Below, in pieces: positions 1 through 12,469 of a stretch of DNA of 64,000 nt. Under the pieces are notes generated by a model that made no database searches, was not told the origin of the DNA, and was given only the letters and a program-made list of their open reading frames with translations. A program made the position numbers and the translations under genes. Position 1 is the first letter of the stretch; each line of letters opens with the position of its first letter. This DNA is from Lotus japonicus (taxonomy: Eukaryota > Streptophyta > Magnoliopsida > Fabales > Fabaceae), in contig NC_080044.1 in assembly GCF_012489685.1 (NCBI RefSeq), positions 79,904,732 to 79,968,731 on the forward strand, given 5' to 3'.

Positions 1-3000
1 AGCCTGTCACTCACTGCTAAACTACTAGGAAAATACGATCCAAATCCAATGCAATTATTTAATCAACACAATAGGTCTATTTTGATAAATTTTTTGATTG
101 CTAGTAGTAAAGTGACTTCTAATTTCTCATGTAAATATTACCTCTGCATCCGTTTGGGCTTCTTCCATTCTCCCGTCTAAGGGGTCATGACCCCCAACAA
201 CAGACTCCAAGGCATTCATCAATGGATCAGGCTGCCATAGGAAGGTGATGATTTGTTAAATCACAAAGTGTACAATTACTGCTTAGTCTATATAGACTTT
301 ACCAATATAATTTGCATAATTCTCCCCAATTAAAGGAAACAGTTGAAAATATAAACGACTTAGAAAAATTACCATGACCTCCTTTAATGATAAAAATATC
401 CGTTTAAGTGCAAAGTTTAACTGGTGAACTTTTGCCTCTACAACCTGGATAAAAATGTAAAGCTAAAATTAATTACAAAGAAATGATATTATAAAGACTC
501 CGGATATCATTTACATTGAAAGCACTGAAAATAGATGACAAGGTTACGAAAGCAAAACGAATAATAGGAACAGAAAAAGAGTAACCAAATTGCACGTGGC
601 TAATCATGAGGCTTTTTTTTCAAGTTAAAAGGACGGGCTTAATTTGGCATACTGTCAAGGAGGTAAAATGGTAAATACCTGTCCAATCTTAAAATATGAT
701 GTTGGGTTCAAAGTGGCATCCCATGATATTTCTGACTGATGAATCAGTGCAGGAACTCCTTCAACCTACATTAATAACATGTTATTAATTAGAATTTTCC
801 GCCACCACTGTGTACTCAATTCCACAAGAGAGAGGTGTTTAGCTAAATACAGAGGCACAAATACAATCATATGGAAAAAACTTCACAAAACTGTCATAAA
901 ATGCTGTACATACCTCAACAAAAATTCCAAAGTAAGTTATCTTCTCGATGCGGCATTTCACTATATCGCCAACTTGAAGTTTAGCCTGCCATAAGAAACA
1001 TAAAATGGATCTGAATGCCAATTTGTTGCATTCAATCAACACCACATGCTCCATGCTAATTCAAGAATGGTTATTGTTACTAAAACATTTACCATGAGAT
1101 TTCTTTTCTTCTCAACTAGTTCTTCCTTCTCTTTTGGTCTAAGTGAAAATATGAGCTTTCTCATTTTTCTGTCCGCCAATAAGGCATTCGCTCTGATTTT
1201 CTTCAAAATAATGTATCGGTAAGTTAATATTAAGAATGATAATATTCATGTATCACCTTTTGCAAATCCATCAATGTTTGAATACCAAACCTTTCCGATA
1301 AATGATGATAAGAAATTTATTTTCTCTTGGTCATAAATCCTCAGCAGATCTTCCAATTTCATATCTGGGGAAATGTTATCTTCAACTTTACCATCAATCT
1401 CCACATATGGAGGAGAATCAGAAGATAACTTCTTTTTTTCAGCCTCATAACTTGTAATAGTGCTTAAGTTTTGTTTGTACATTGATGGATCCAAGCCTTT
1501 CTGTCTCAACCATGATTCAAAAGCTAAGAACTTCCACTTGGAAGGAAGATTACGGTACGGCAGAAATCCTACCAAGGAACCATAAGAAACCTATAAAATG
1601 GTTTAACCCAGTTAAGAAGATATATACAAAGAAAAAGTCATCAATGATTAAGAATTGTTTTTGTATTGACAAATGAAAGTCCAGCTTAATGCTTTTTAAG
1701 TACTTACAATGAAGCCTTTGGTGTTACAGCTTACTAGTTCCACATCCTCTTTACGTCCGGTCTTCATCAAAGCTTCTGCCCTGGTCCAATCTGCCTTTTC
1801 GATTTCCTACAGATCCAAGAGCACAAAGGTTAATATGAAGTTTAGGAAAATCAATATATAACTCATAATCTATGCAATCTGACCTGAAGATCTGACGTAT
1901 AAACAAGATTTCGTAATTCTTCGTTGTCTCCATTACCACCAGGAGGAAGAAAAGTGGCATCTTCTCCAACAAAATTTGAGGTTTGTAACTCTGATTGATC
2001 TAATCTATAACAAAATCACATTTAAGTAACGAAATGCAAGTCGACTTGCAACCATGAACTGAAATATACAACCATAGTTTAATTTTGATATACCTTTTTG
2101 GCTTTCCTTGCAGTGCAGCTTCAACAGACAACTCCGTTCTAGAACCAACTGAATTTGAATCTGACAGCTGACTTAAATCAGTTGGCTCCTCATGGAACTC
2201 AAGATCTCTCTGCTCAAGTTGCTCCACTCCCTGATTACTCAAACATGAAATATTTAAAAACTAGCTTTACATTACTAAGTTCCATATTGCAACAAAATTA
2301 GAACCTACCTCATTTGGGACTACAACTTTCTCATCCTCAAACTGCTCTTCTTTTTTGCTGATTGGTTTGTGTGGCTGTTCCAACAACGTCAAGTTAGAAC
2401 CTACCTCATTTGGGACTACAACTTTCTCATCCTCAAACTGCTCTTCTTTTTTGCTGATTGGTTTGTGTGGCTGTTCCAACAATGTCAAGTTACCAATTTC
2501 ATCACTTGACTCTTCTTTCCACATCTTCAACTCACTATCATTGTTCCTCTGATCACCCAAAAGAGAAGAAGGCTCTTGGGTCATAGCTTCATTCTTGGGA
2601 ACTGGTAGTCCAGGTTTCTTCAACAATGTCATGTCACCAAACTTCTCGCTCACTGGCTCGCTCCTCATTTTCAGCGACAAATTCGGTTTCATCCTCAGCC
2701 TCGAGGAAAAGTCTTCATCGTCATCCTCTTTATACACGGTTGGCTTTCGCAGAGCAACATTAGGAACACCAATTTTTCTAACATCCCCTTCCTTACTTTC
2801 CGTCCGGACAGGTCTCTTAATCTCCAATGCAGGTTTGTTATAATCAGGTTTGAATGTGGATCCTTTGGCCGGAACAGGTCGAACCAAACCCAAGTCATCC
2901 AATTTAGTAGATAACTTCCTTCCCTTAGAACCCTCAAATGGAAGTTCCTCTATCTCCACAACTTTACCCTTCTTCTTATAAAAGGATTTCTCAATATCAA

Positions 3001-3483
3001 GATATGAAACATCAGGGTTGGCTCTTCTACCCATTATCTAAAACAACAAGCATAATAATGATAAATATAATCAAATTGACAAGGACAAAAACACAACCCC
3101 ATATTCCCATAAACCTGGTTTATTTCAAAAAAATCAAAACATGCAACAGAAAAAGTAGAAACAAATAGGAATAAGTGGTGGAAGTGAAAAGGGTATGTAT
3201 GTGTGTCAGCTGAAAAATGAAAGAGTAAGGGATGCAGCACCTTGGCAAGGGTGAGTTTGGGGTCCTCCCCAAGTAAGCGAGCGAACTTGAGTTCCATGAG
3301 GTCTTCACTGTTGAGTTGAGGGGATTCATCTTCTTCCTGTGAGCGTGAGGCAGCGAAGACCTTGTTTCTCTGTTTTAGATGAACAGTTGTTGTTCTTGTT
3401 GTTCTTCTAGTCTCTGATGAAAACCAAGGAAGTTGAGTTCTGGTGGTGAACAATGATTTAGCGGAGAGATGAAGAGACCCCAT
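1..3483 (-). CDS. RLSB: Chloroplast S1 RNA-binding protein (RLSB/PDE338 type), 3' end off the window
   Basis: Eleven exons can be traced with GT-AG borders and consistent phases: 3241-3483, 2309-3037, 2094-2230, 1884-2004, 1708-1806, 1291-1590, 1093-1200, 914-985, 679-765, 379-444 and 142-231, giving 684 residues before the left edge. The start at 3483 opens a Ser/Thr/Arg-rich segment like a chloroplast transit peptide. Residues about 82-370 are charged and low in complexity. Exons 6-7 (LLRIYDQEKINFLSSFIGK, then ADRKMRKLIFSLRP) precede an S1 fold at about 582-654 (LQVGDIVKCRIEKITYFGIF, then GVPALIHQSEISWD, then FALKRIFLSLKE). This order matches the plant family of maize RLSB and Arabidopsis PDE338, which binds plastid rbcL mRNA. 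That function is family knowledge. The last exons lie outside the window. pTAC10, another plastid S1 protein, fits less well. Confidence 0.85.
2298..2489 (-). repeat. In-frame 96-bp tandem duplication inside RLSB exon 2
   Basis: Two adjacent 96-bp copies (about 2298-2393 and 2394-2489) differ at one visible base (2387 against 2483). Each encodes 32 residues of the acidic linker, including LLEQPHKPISKKEEQ. The left copy ends at the exon 2 splice donor (exon end 2309, GT at 2308-2307). The right copy carries the same donor sequence 96 bp upstream (possible exon end 2405), where it is now read as coding Glu-Val-Gly. Confidence 0.9.
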
Positions 3484-5070
3484 TTTCGAACAGGGTCATC
3501 AAAGTTCAAAAGGAAGAATCTATGTTCGTTCAGTTGTCGTCAGAATCAGAATCTGTGAGTTCGGGTGTCTGGATAGATAGAACGGCTAGCGAGTAGGGAG
3601 AAGAGGAGCACAGAGGTTTATCCCCCACTCAGTGACGTGGTTGCTGGTTTTTTATTTTGATAGAAAAAAATTAACTTAATTAATAAAGGATAAAATAAAT
3701 CCACGTAGTTATTTAAAAAATTAATAATTTTGTGTTTGAAGAATAGCTTAAGTGGTAGAAGATTGGTGACATATGAGTTGATGAGGGGAAGAGTGGAGGA
3801 AAGGGAGAAGATACATAGATGTTGTGTGGTGGTTTTCCATAGATGGTTGCGGTGGCACCCAGTTTGGCCGGAGGTGGACGCAACAGTGAAGGCTGGTGAG
3901 AGGTGGCGGCGCGGTGGTTCTGAGGTTAGGCTCTTGATTGAGGATTGATTAGAGAGGTAGGTTCTCATCATTAAAGGCTTTTGTGTAGTTAAAAAATTCA
4001 AATAAATTAAAAAAACATTTTTACCAAAAAAACCGGTTCTCACTTTTCTATCTCGCCGACTTAATGGGATCCAACACCCTAACTTGTGTTGCATGGATGT
4101 ATGACCTATCTAGTAGTGCACCTTAGCCTCTCAAACCTAGGTTCCTATACTTGAATTCTAAAACTAAAAACAAAAGTCTTAGATTATTAACCAATGGAGA
4201 AGCCGATGTCGAACTCTTGATTCTTAAAATTATTGCAAAAATGGAACAATTGGGTAGTTGCGTGTATTAAATGGGTAGACTCATTCTTGTATCATTTTCA
4301 AAAGTTACCACAACCACACACTTATTTAGACAATGGTATAACTCTAGATATGAGTTCTTGTTCGCACATTTGTAAACATATTGTAGAAATATCTTGGTTT
4401 TATCTTCAAACCCAAAAATAGTTTAGTATACATTTAATTTATCTCTTAGAGTCTTCACAAGAGTTGTAGATATTTGTTCAAATTTCAACAAGGTAAAAAT
4501 CACCTCAATAAATATTTTTAACATAAACCTAAAATACTACAAGTGCACAAATTTCTTTAAAAAAAACTAATGAGACCAAGATTCACACAAATAAAGTATA
4601 TAGATCAATTCAACTAATATCACATTCCTTTTTTCTTTACTTTTTCTTCTTTCATTTTTTTTTTCTTTTTTATCAAATTTATATTTGAAACAAAATGTCA
4701 TACTTTTTTTAGCGGACAAATGTAGGTGCTTACAAAGCCCTCATTTCGATCAATAAAAGAGTATTTGAAATGTTAAAATTTCGTGTTTACAATTTGTATA
4801 AGCAAATATATTTGAACTTAAAATATAATTTATATCATTGTTACACAATTACACATGCTTTTTTGAAAGATTGTTACACATGTTTAATGAATGGGAGAAA
4901 ATGCAATAACCGAAGCATATATGTTAAAATATATGTTTTTAATTTTATCATTAAAAAACGTAACAGAAAAGTAATGTAGTTTATTACAACCATGAAGCAA
5001 ATTTCAAATGTATAGCAACAGAAAAGCAAGCAGAGTTTGGTTCATTTCTTCTGCACTTGGTTGAAGCCCC
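3484..5070. other. Intergenic region: RLSB 5' flank and remorin 3' flank
   Basis: About 130 bp upstream of the RLSB start look like 5' UTR. The stretch 3710-3960 is richer in G and C than its surroundings and reads open on the minus strand, but shows no domain, splice structure or family I recognise. The rest is AT-rich with homopolymer runs. I see no gene here. Confidence 0.5.
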
Positions 5071-6351
5071 TTAAAAGCTGAAGTTGAAGCATGACAGAAA
5101 TTTCTTTGGCACATAACCGCGGGTACGAAACTTTGCAGCGGTCTCTTCTACCTTGAGGACTTCCTCCCCCTTTTGAGCTTCAATCAGTGCTTTCTTCTCA
5201 TCTGCTAGTCGATGAGTTTCAGCAATTTTGTTTTGCATTATTTCAACATAATCAGCTTTCTTTCTGTCCATATTTTCCTGTTAATAGCAAAGTTGGAGTC
5301 ATGTACATAACTCACATCAAAGAAAATTGTTAAATTGATTCATTGAATGAATATATGTGACCTCAATTTTTTTGATTTTTGCCTGAGTAGATGCTTTCTT
5401 AGTTTTCTCCCACATATCAACAGCACATTGCAACTTATATGCCCTGTTTGACAGTATTACATACATCAAGCAAGCTATTAATTAACACATCTTCTCAAAT
5501 TGAATGGTTTATATTTTTTTAGAAGATAATCAAAGAATTAGCAAACCATAAGATGTCATCTTACTTGTTATCTACTTTTGTCTTCTCATTTTCTTCCCAT
5601 GCTTTAATCAAAGCCAATCTTTTCTGTGATTCAACTCTTGCAAGAACAGCATCTGATGATGGAAAGTTTAAGTTATAATCTTTTTTTTTTAAATCAAGGA
5701 CTTGCAATCGTTTTGGAAAACAACCTCTATCAATTGAAGTATTTATATTGTCTGTTTCAGCATCAAGATCTGCAACCTCAAGAAGAAAAATGGATAATAA
5801 AGAAACATGGATAGTAATAAGAAAACAGACGAATTGAATAGAAAAGATAACTTAAAAGAAATGTGTGCAAAGTCAAGCAAGCCTAATTTTAAGCAATTTG
5901 TCACAATAGTATTGTATTTCTGCAACCTTTATAAACATTTATATGAATGATATCTTTAGTCAATGTGAGACTTATTAATACAATCACATATTCGCACTGT
6001 TCGTAACATACACTTTTAGATGGATTGATAAGGTGAGTACTTATATATTTGAGTGTCCCTCATCAGTGTGTGGTTATACTCCACATGTTTAATGTGGAAC
6101 AAGAGAAGAATTAGACGAGTAATAAAGGGTAAGACATATAATAAAGTACCTTGATCAAGTGGATAAGAAGGGTTAGTTGTGCTCCCTTGTCTTGTAATTG
6201 TTAGAGTGCTGTTTGAAGATTCAGCGTTTTGGGATTCTTTGAGTTTGAGGACTTCGGAGAGCCGTAGTTGAGATAGTACTGTGGCCTCAGAGGCAGAGGC
6301 AGATGCAGACGCCCCACACTGATCACAATGTTTGGTCTCTTCTTCTCCCAT
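5071..6351 (-). CDS. Remorin
   Basis: Five exons (6150-6351, 5725-5769, 5565-5652, 5362-5443, 5071-5277) join to 207 residues. Remorins are plant proteins bound to the inner face of the plasma membrane, where they organise nanodomains and affect immunity, virus movement and, in legumes, rhizobial infection. The family signature is clear: DAVLARVESQKRLALIKAWE opens the conserved coiled-coil domain, NKIAETHRLADEKKALIEAQ follows, and the tail TAAKFRTRGYVPKKFLSCF is the C-terminal anchor with a candidate acylated Cys. The N-terminal 80 residues are variable, with an Ala-Ser repeat and a CDQC pair. Met at 6351 is preferred; an in-frame Met at 6366 would add five residues. A symbiosis role is possible in a legume, but nothing here shows the subgroup. 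Confidence 0.93.
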
Positions 6352-6407
6352 TATGTTAACTAGCACACACTTAGAATTCTATTCAACTCCAATGTGTGGT
6401 GGCCAAA

Positions 6408-6416
6408 CTTATATAG
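6408..6416 (-). promoter_or_regulatory. TATA box of the remorin gene
   Basis: On the minus strand the sequence reads CTATATAAG, about 57 bp upstream of the remorin start codon. This gives a short predicted 5' UTR. No other core element is obvious. Confidence 0.5.
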
Positions 6417-7842
6417 CAAGTGATTGTAACAAACTAGTTGAAGTTAATTGGCAATTGCAGTGTATCCCTTCGTCCAACCGAACAGCTTTTGGTAAACCAA
6501 ATTACAATGGATACATTAATTATCTTTTTTTTTTTTTTGGTGTAGGTAACCAATTTCACTACCTGTATCCGAACACCCGATTTCGCCCATTGTTCGCGCA
6601 TTAAGTGATAAGAGACTAGTCAATCAAACCTTTACCATTTGTTTAAGAGATGAAGTGTTGAACTACTACATCAACTGATTTGATTTGGATACATTATTTT
6701 TTTATACTATTTTGTCCAGATTTAAAAAGGAAAAAAATACTCTTAACTATTAATAAGACACATTTTATTTTGGGTGAGTGATCAAGGCGTTAACTCTGGC
6801 TCTACGGGAAGAGCCGCCAGCAAAGGTTATGAATACGATTGAATAGAACAAGAGGATCATCTCAGCTTCTCGCCAAAGGATGGATGCTTCTGTAAGTATG
6901 CAAACCCAATTTAATTCCACTATAAAAGGATTATTTGTTCTATAATTTATCTATAGGCAAGCATATTTTTTCTTTTAAGAACTTGTGGAAGAACAACCCA
7001 ATTATAAATTTTTTATTGTATTTGCTGGCAGATTGTGAGCTTATTTGATGGTGATAAGAAACAATAAACTGAAGTGAGCTTGTCTTTTCCTCTTTGCCTA
7101 AAATGTTATATCTTGTACATTTGTTATATGCTTTTTTATTATGTTCGAATTAATCTCTTGATGGATATTCTCAAATTATATCGGTGAACATGATGGGTAG
7201 GGCTCTCGGTGGATTTGATGTTCTTTTCTTTCAACATTGGTTGATGGTTGTTAGCCTGAAATATCGCCTTCACATGCTTCTTTCGAGCATTTCTGAAGGC
7301 TCTTACCTCAGAGAATCTACATGCGGTTGACCCACCAATCAATTTGTTATTATTCGCGGTGTGTCTTTTGCCGTTTGGCTGCCTTGTTGCAAGGCTCTGA
7401 TGCGCTCGTCGCGTCACAATCAGTTTATAGGACTCATTCTTCTAGGTGAGCAGACGACGCATTCTTCAGTGCTATGTTTGTGCCCTTCGTGGTAATTGTA
7501 GTACTTTTTCGTTTCAATTCGCAATTTTAATCTAGCATAAGGGGTTGAGATTTGTCAATGCTTCACAACTCGGTCCACATGGTTTTTCGGTATATACGAG
7601 ATTAAGGTGCGCTGAGTGGAGCATATTATTGTATCTTTCCCTCAGTCTCCTTCTGACGTAGGTTTCCATGGTTGGGACCTCCCTCTTATGGTTCACATGT
7701 TGGCAGAAGGTCAGAGATTAATTAGAGGGATTCAAATGGTAGGTGGAGTTTAACTTTTGGTAGAAGGTGAGAGATAAGTCTTGCCTTTTTATAGGAAACT
7801 CTTGAGTATTGTCTCGTTTATTTTTCTTGCTTGACTTGAGAC
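6417..7842. other. Remorin upstream region, no intact gene
   Basis: At 6785-6890 the plus strand reads as a short gene-like segment (ALTLALREEPPAKVMNTIE, then a stop). It may be a decayed exon of an unidentified gene. 7139-7417 is open on the minus strand but has no recognisable domain. A copia element is inserted at the right end. Confidence 0.35.
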
Positions 7843-7847
7843 AAAGT

Positions 7848-8108
7848 CGTTGGGAGCAATAATAGAAAAGAGAGAAGAGAGAAAGAAATATAACCCAGGA
7901 GTTTTTAACGTGGTTCGGAACACAATGTGTGTACCTACGTCCACGGCTACACTAGGTAGTAATATTTCTTTGGTGTATATAATGCTTACAATGAGGTGCT
8001 TATATATAGTAGGAGTAAGTCAACCTCCTCCTTATTCTAAGCGATGTGGGACTTACAAATAGACTACATAAGCGATGTGGGACTACAAATAGACTACATA
8101 ACATAACA
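7848..8108 (-). repeat. 3' LTR of the copia element
   Basis: It matches 12204-12464 except at three positions: the first base and two within 8040-8060. Near its outer transcriptional end it contains an internal near-duplication of about 30 bp built on GCGATGTGGGACT. Confidence 0.95.
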
Positions 8109-8196
8109 ATTCTCTCACTTGGAGTCTAATTGTAGTAACTTCTTGTAAGCAATAAGCTAATCTGCTCTCCACCTAGTGTAGCGCCTTCGTCTTCAA

Positions 8197-11100
8197 TTAT
8201 CCTCGAAGGCCAGCAGAGGCAATGCAAAGCCTCAGCTTATCAGCTGTAACAGTCTTGGTCAACATATCAGCTGGATTCTCTGATCCTAAGATCTTCAACA
8301 GAGATAATTCTTCATCATTGATAAGTTCTCTGATGAAATGATACTTCATCTGTATGTGCTTGCATCTGGAGTGAAAGACAGGATTTTTTGCAAGGCAAAT
8401 AGCACTTTGACTGTCACTAAACAATGGAGGAACATCTTGTTCTTTTCCCAATTCTTTGAGAAAATTCTTCAGCCATATCATCTCCTTGGCTGCTTCTGAA
8501 ATGGCAACATATTCTGATTCAGTGGTTGAGAGAGCAACTCTATTTTGAAGTTTAGACTTCCAACTCACAGCAGTTTCTCCTAAGGTGAAAATATAACATG
8601 TGGTGCTTTTTCCACCATCTGAGTCTCCTCCTAGATCTGCATTAGAAAACCCTTGTAAAGTGAGATCATTTCTTCTAAAGCATAGACACATTCTTGAAGA
8701 ACCCTTCAGATATCTCAGTATCCACTTTACACCTTCCCAATGCTCCTTCCCAGGATTTGGCATGAATCTGCTGACAACTCCCACAACATGTGCTATATCA
8801 GGTCTTGTACAAACCATAGCATACATCAAGCTCCCTACTGCAGATGCATAAGAAACTGTTGACATGTAACTTTCTTCTTCATCTGTTTGTGGGGACTGCT
8901 TCTTTGAAAACTTTAAGTGATTTCCCAAAGGGGTGCTTCTGGTATTGGCATCTCCAACATTGAATCTGTCTAGTAATTTTTCAACATATTTCTCTTGGGA
9001 CAACTTCAGAACACCTTCTGATCTATTTCTGGAAATCCTCATACCAAGGATTTGTTTGGCTGGACCAAGATCCTTCATCTCAAAGTTTTCTGACATATGT
9101 TGCTTCAACCTGTTAATTTCAGTCATATTTGATCCTGCTATCAACATGTCATCAACATACAAAGCAAGAATAATATAACTGTCAGCAAATTTCTTAACAT
9201 AGCAACAATGATCCATGTCACATCTATTAAAACCTGAGTTGCTCATAAACTCATTAAACTTCTTGTACCACTGTCTCGGTGCCTGTTTCAGACCGTACAA
9301 GCTTTTGTGAAGCTTGCATACAAGATTCTTCGTGCCTGGAACTTCAAAACCTTCAGGTTGTGTCATATAAATCTCTTCTTCCAAATCACCATGTAGGAAT
9401 GCAGTTTTAACATCTAACTGCTCCAAGTGAAGATTTTCTGCAGCTACAATACTCAGGATAACTCTTATAGTGGTCATTTTGACAACTGGAGAAAAAATCT
9501 CTGTGAAGTCAATTCCTTGCTTCTGCTGAAACCCTTTCACTACAAGTCTTGCCTTGTACCTTCTGCTGCCATCAGATTCTTCCTTCAGTCTATAGACCCA
9601 TCTGTTCTGTAGAGCTTTCTTTCCTTCTGGTAACTTGGTCAGAGACCATGTTCCATTCTTCTGAAGGGACGTCATCTCGTCTTTCATTGCTAGCTCCCAC
9701 TTGATAGAGTCATTCCCCTGCATGGCTTCACCAAAACATTCTGGCTCTCCAGCATCAGTTAACAACAAATAATTCAACGAAGGAGAATACCTTTGTGGTG
9801 CTTTCGGCGTTCTTGTAGATCTTCTCACTTGAGTTATAGGAGTTTCAATTACTGTTGTTGGCTCTTGTTCTAGCTCAACTTCTACCCCATCATCCTCGTT
9901 CTCGGGATTAATCTGGTTTCTTTTGGCTACATCACTTTCTGAAATTTCTTCCAATGCCACTCTTTCAGAAAGTTCCAACTGTTTACTTGAACTCATAGAT
10001 TCTGCAGAAGACCTGTCTTTATAAAGCACACTTTCATTAAAAGTGACATTTCTACTTCTAATGATTTTCCTGTTTTGTTCATCCCAAAACCTGTAGCCAT
10101 ACATATCAGACCCATAACCAATAAAAAAACATTTTATGGCCTTGGGGTCCAATTTGTCTCTCCTATTGGAGTCTATAAGAACATAAGAGACACAACCGAA
10201 GACTTTCAAATGTGAAAGACTTACCTCTTTTCCAGACCATACCTCTTCAGGCAACTGATAATCCAAGGGAACAGATGGTCCTCGATTTATCAGGTAAGCT
10301 GTTGTATTAATGGCATCTGCCCAAAACATTTTTGGCAACCCGGACTGGATTCGCATACATCTAGCCCTTTCGTTCAAGGTCCTGTTCATTCTTTCCGCGA
10401 CACCATTTTGCTCAGGTGTACCTGGTATTGTCTTGATCATTCTGATCCCATTTTCTGAACAAAACTTTTTGAACTCCTGGCTGTCATACTCCCCGCCATT
10501 ATCAGATTTCAGACTCTTAATCTTCAAGCCTGTCTGATTTTCAACTTCTGTTTTCCACCCTTTAAACACAGAAAACACATCAGATTTATTTTTGAGAAAA
10601 TAAACCCATACCTTTCTTGTTGAGTCATCTATGAAGGTGACATAATAGCGTGAACCTCCAAGAGATTTCACTGGGCTGGACCCCACACATCTGTATGCAC
10701 CAATTCGAGCTTTTCTGATTTTGATTTCCTGCCTGCTTTTGAGAAGCTAACCTTTCTCTGTTTCTCCAAAATGCAATGCTCACAAACACCAAGATCAACA
10801 TGCTTCAAATTTGACACCTTACCCTTTGATGCCATGATCTTCATTCCTTTTTCACTCATGTGTCCAAGTCTTTGATGCCATATAGATGAGCTATTGACAG
10901 CTTCAGTTACTGCTATCATGTCCTCCTCTGCAACCATATAAAGGGAGCCTCGTTTCTTTCCTCGAGCTACAACCAGATTGCCTTTCGTCACCTTCCAAGC
11001 TCCACCTCCAAAAGTGGTGTGATAACCCTCATCATCCAACTGGCCTATAGAGATCAAATTTCTCTTTATTCCAGGGACATGTCTGACATTATGCAATGTC

Positions 11101-12140
11101 CAGAGAGTTCCATTAGAGGATCTGATATCAATATCACCTCTTCCCACAATATCAAGTGGTTTTCCATCTGCAAGATAAACCTTTCCAAACTTTCCACATA
11201 TATAGTTAGATAATAATTCTTTTGAAGGAATAGTATGAAAAGATGCACCTGAATCAATAACCCATGAATCAACAGGACTATCCAAGCTGCAAATTAATGC
11301 GTCTGCTACTTCCTCAGTTGCTGCATTAGCAGATTCATCATCATCTTGCCTCTTTTGGTAATTCTTCTTTTTCCTTGGAGCTTTGCATTGATTGGTGAAG
11401 TGACCCTTTTTGTCACAATTCCAGCAAGTGATGTCATTCCTGACTCTTGTCTGACTTCTGCCTCTTGATTTTGATCTGCCTCAGCCTTGGCTTTGATTGT
11501 GACTCTTCTGGCTACCTCTTCCTCTACTTTCAGTATTCAATGCTGAACCGGAAGTGTTTGAAGACTCTCCTGAATCTTTCCTGCGAATATCTTCGCTTAA
11601 GATCAGGTCTCTGATGTCATCAAACTTCAGCTTGTTATCCCTTGACGAGTTACTAACCGCAGTGACAGTTGCAGCCCAACTATCCGGTAAGGATTGTAAC
11701 AGACTCAAGGCCATCAATTCGTCGTCAAAGGTAATCTTCACTAACGATAGCTGCGAAATAATTGTATTAAAGCTATTAATGTGTTCAGTTACAGAGTTAC
11801 CTTCTCCCATTCTGAGATTGAATAGACGTTGTATCAGATGTACTTTATTGGCGGCAGATGGCTTCTCGTACATATTTGATAATGCCTTCATCAGATCTGC
11901 AGTAGTCTTCTCATTCACAATGTTGAAGGCAACATTTTTGGATAACGTCAATCTGATCACACCAAGGGCCTGTCGATCTAACAGATCCCAGTCTTCCTGC
12001 TTCATGTCGTTTGGCTTCTTCCCTGTCAAGGGTTGATACAACTTCTTTTGGTACAGATAGTCCTCCATCTGCATCTTCCAAAACCCGAAGTCTCTGCCAT
12101 CGAACCTCTCAATCTTCACCTTCCCTTCTTCTAGCGCCAT
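8197..12140 (-). pseudogene. Copia gag-pol polyprotein gene with one stop and one frameshift
   Basis: Translation would start at the Met at 12140. The gag part (12140 to 11481) has the copia capsid region and stops at a TGA (11483-11481). The same frame then continues through a CX2CX4HX4C zinc knuckle (CWNCDKKGHFTNQC) and an aspartic protease motif (VIDSGASFHT), then into the integrase zinc finger. Near 10675 the frame is lost, apparently by loss of one base, and pol continues in another frame from 10686 to a stop at 8197. That stretch holds the integrase core, the copia-type reverse transcriptase (catalytic YVDDM) and RNase H. The TGA looks like a mutated Arg codon, because coding continues in frame on both sides. 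The element cannot make a full polyprotein as it stands. Confidence 0.93.
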
Positions 12141-12203
12141 TGCTCCCACTTCTTCCTCTAAACTGAGGATCTATCCCACGAACCTAAAGCTCTTGATACC
12201 AGT

Positions 12204-12464
12204 TGTTGGGAGCAATAATAGAAAAGAGAGAAGAGAGAAAGAAATATAACCCAGGAGTTTTTAACGTGGTTCGGAACACAATGTGTGTACCTACGTCCAC
12301 GGCTACACTAGGTAGTAATATTTCTTTGGTGTATATAATGCTTACAATGAGGTGCTTATATATAGTAGGAGTAAGTCAACCTCCTCCTTATTCTAAGCGA
12401 TGTAGGACTTTCAAATAGACTACATAAGCGATGTGGGACTACAAATAGACTACATAACATAACA
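12204..12464 (-). repeat. 5' LTR of the copia element
   Basis: TGTTGGGAGC and CATAACA mark its ends on the plus strand. A minus-strand TATA box (CTATATATAAG, 12355-12365) would serve as the element's promoter. Confidence 0.95.
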
Positions 12465-12469
12465 AAAGT

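Larger units (their letters stand above)
7848..12464 (-). mobile_element. Ty1-copia LTR retrotransposon, recently inserted, now defective
   Basis: The 4.6-kb element reads on the minus strand. Its 5' LTR is 12204-12464 and its 3' LTR 7848-8108, both 261 bp. A perfect 5-bp target duplication AAAGT flanks it (7843-7847 and 12465-12469). The LTRs have TGTT...AACA ends, except that the inner-left T at 7848 has become C. Just inside the 5' LTR is a primer-binding site (TGGTATCA on the minus strand, 12194-12201) of the initiator-tRNA-Met type. A purine-rich tract lies at 8109-8122 beside the 3' LTR. Domain order is gag, zinc knuckle, protease, integrase, reverse transcriptase, RNase H, which is diagnostic of copia. 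I see three LTR mismatches in 261 bp, so the insertion is young. Coding capacity is broken twice. Confidence 0.97.

Noticed and set aside
3618..4094. 158-residue minus-strand frame
   Set aside because: No domain, low-complexity ends, and no splice or promoter evidence. It lies between two well-defined genes.
7850..8062. 70-residue frame, repeated at 12203-12418
   Set aside because: Both are the LTRs of the copia element read through, so they are not genes.
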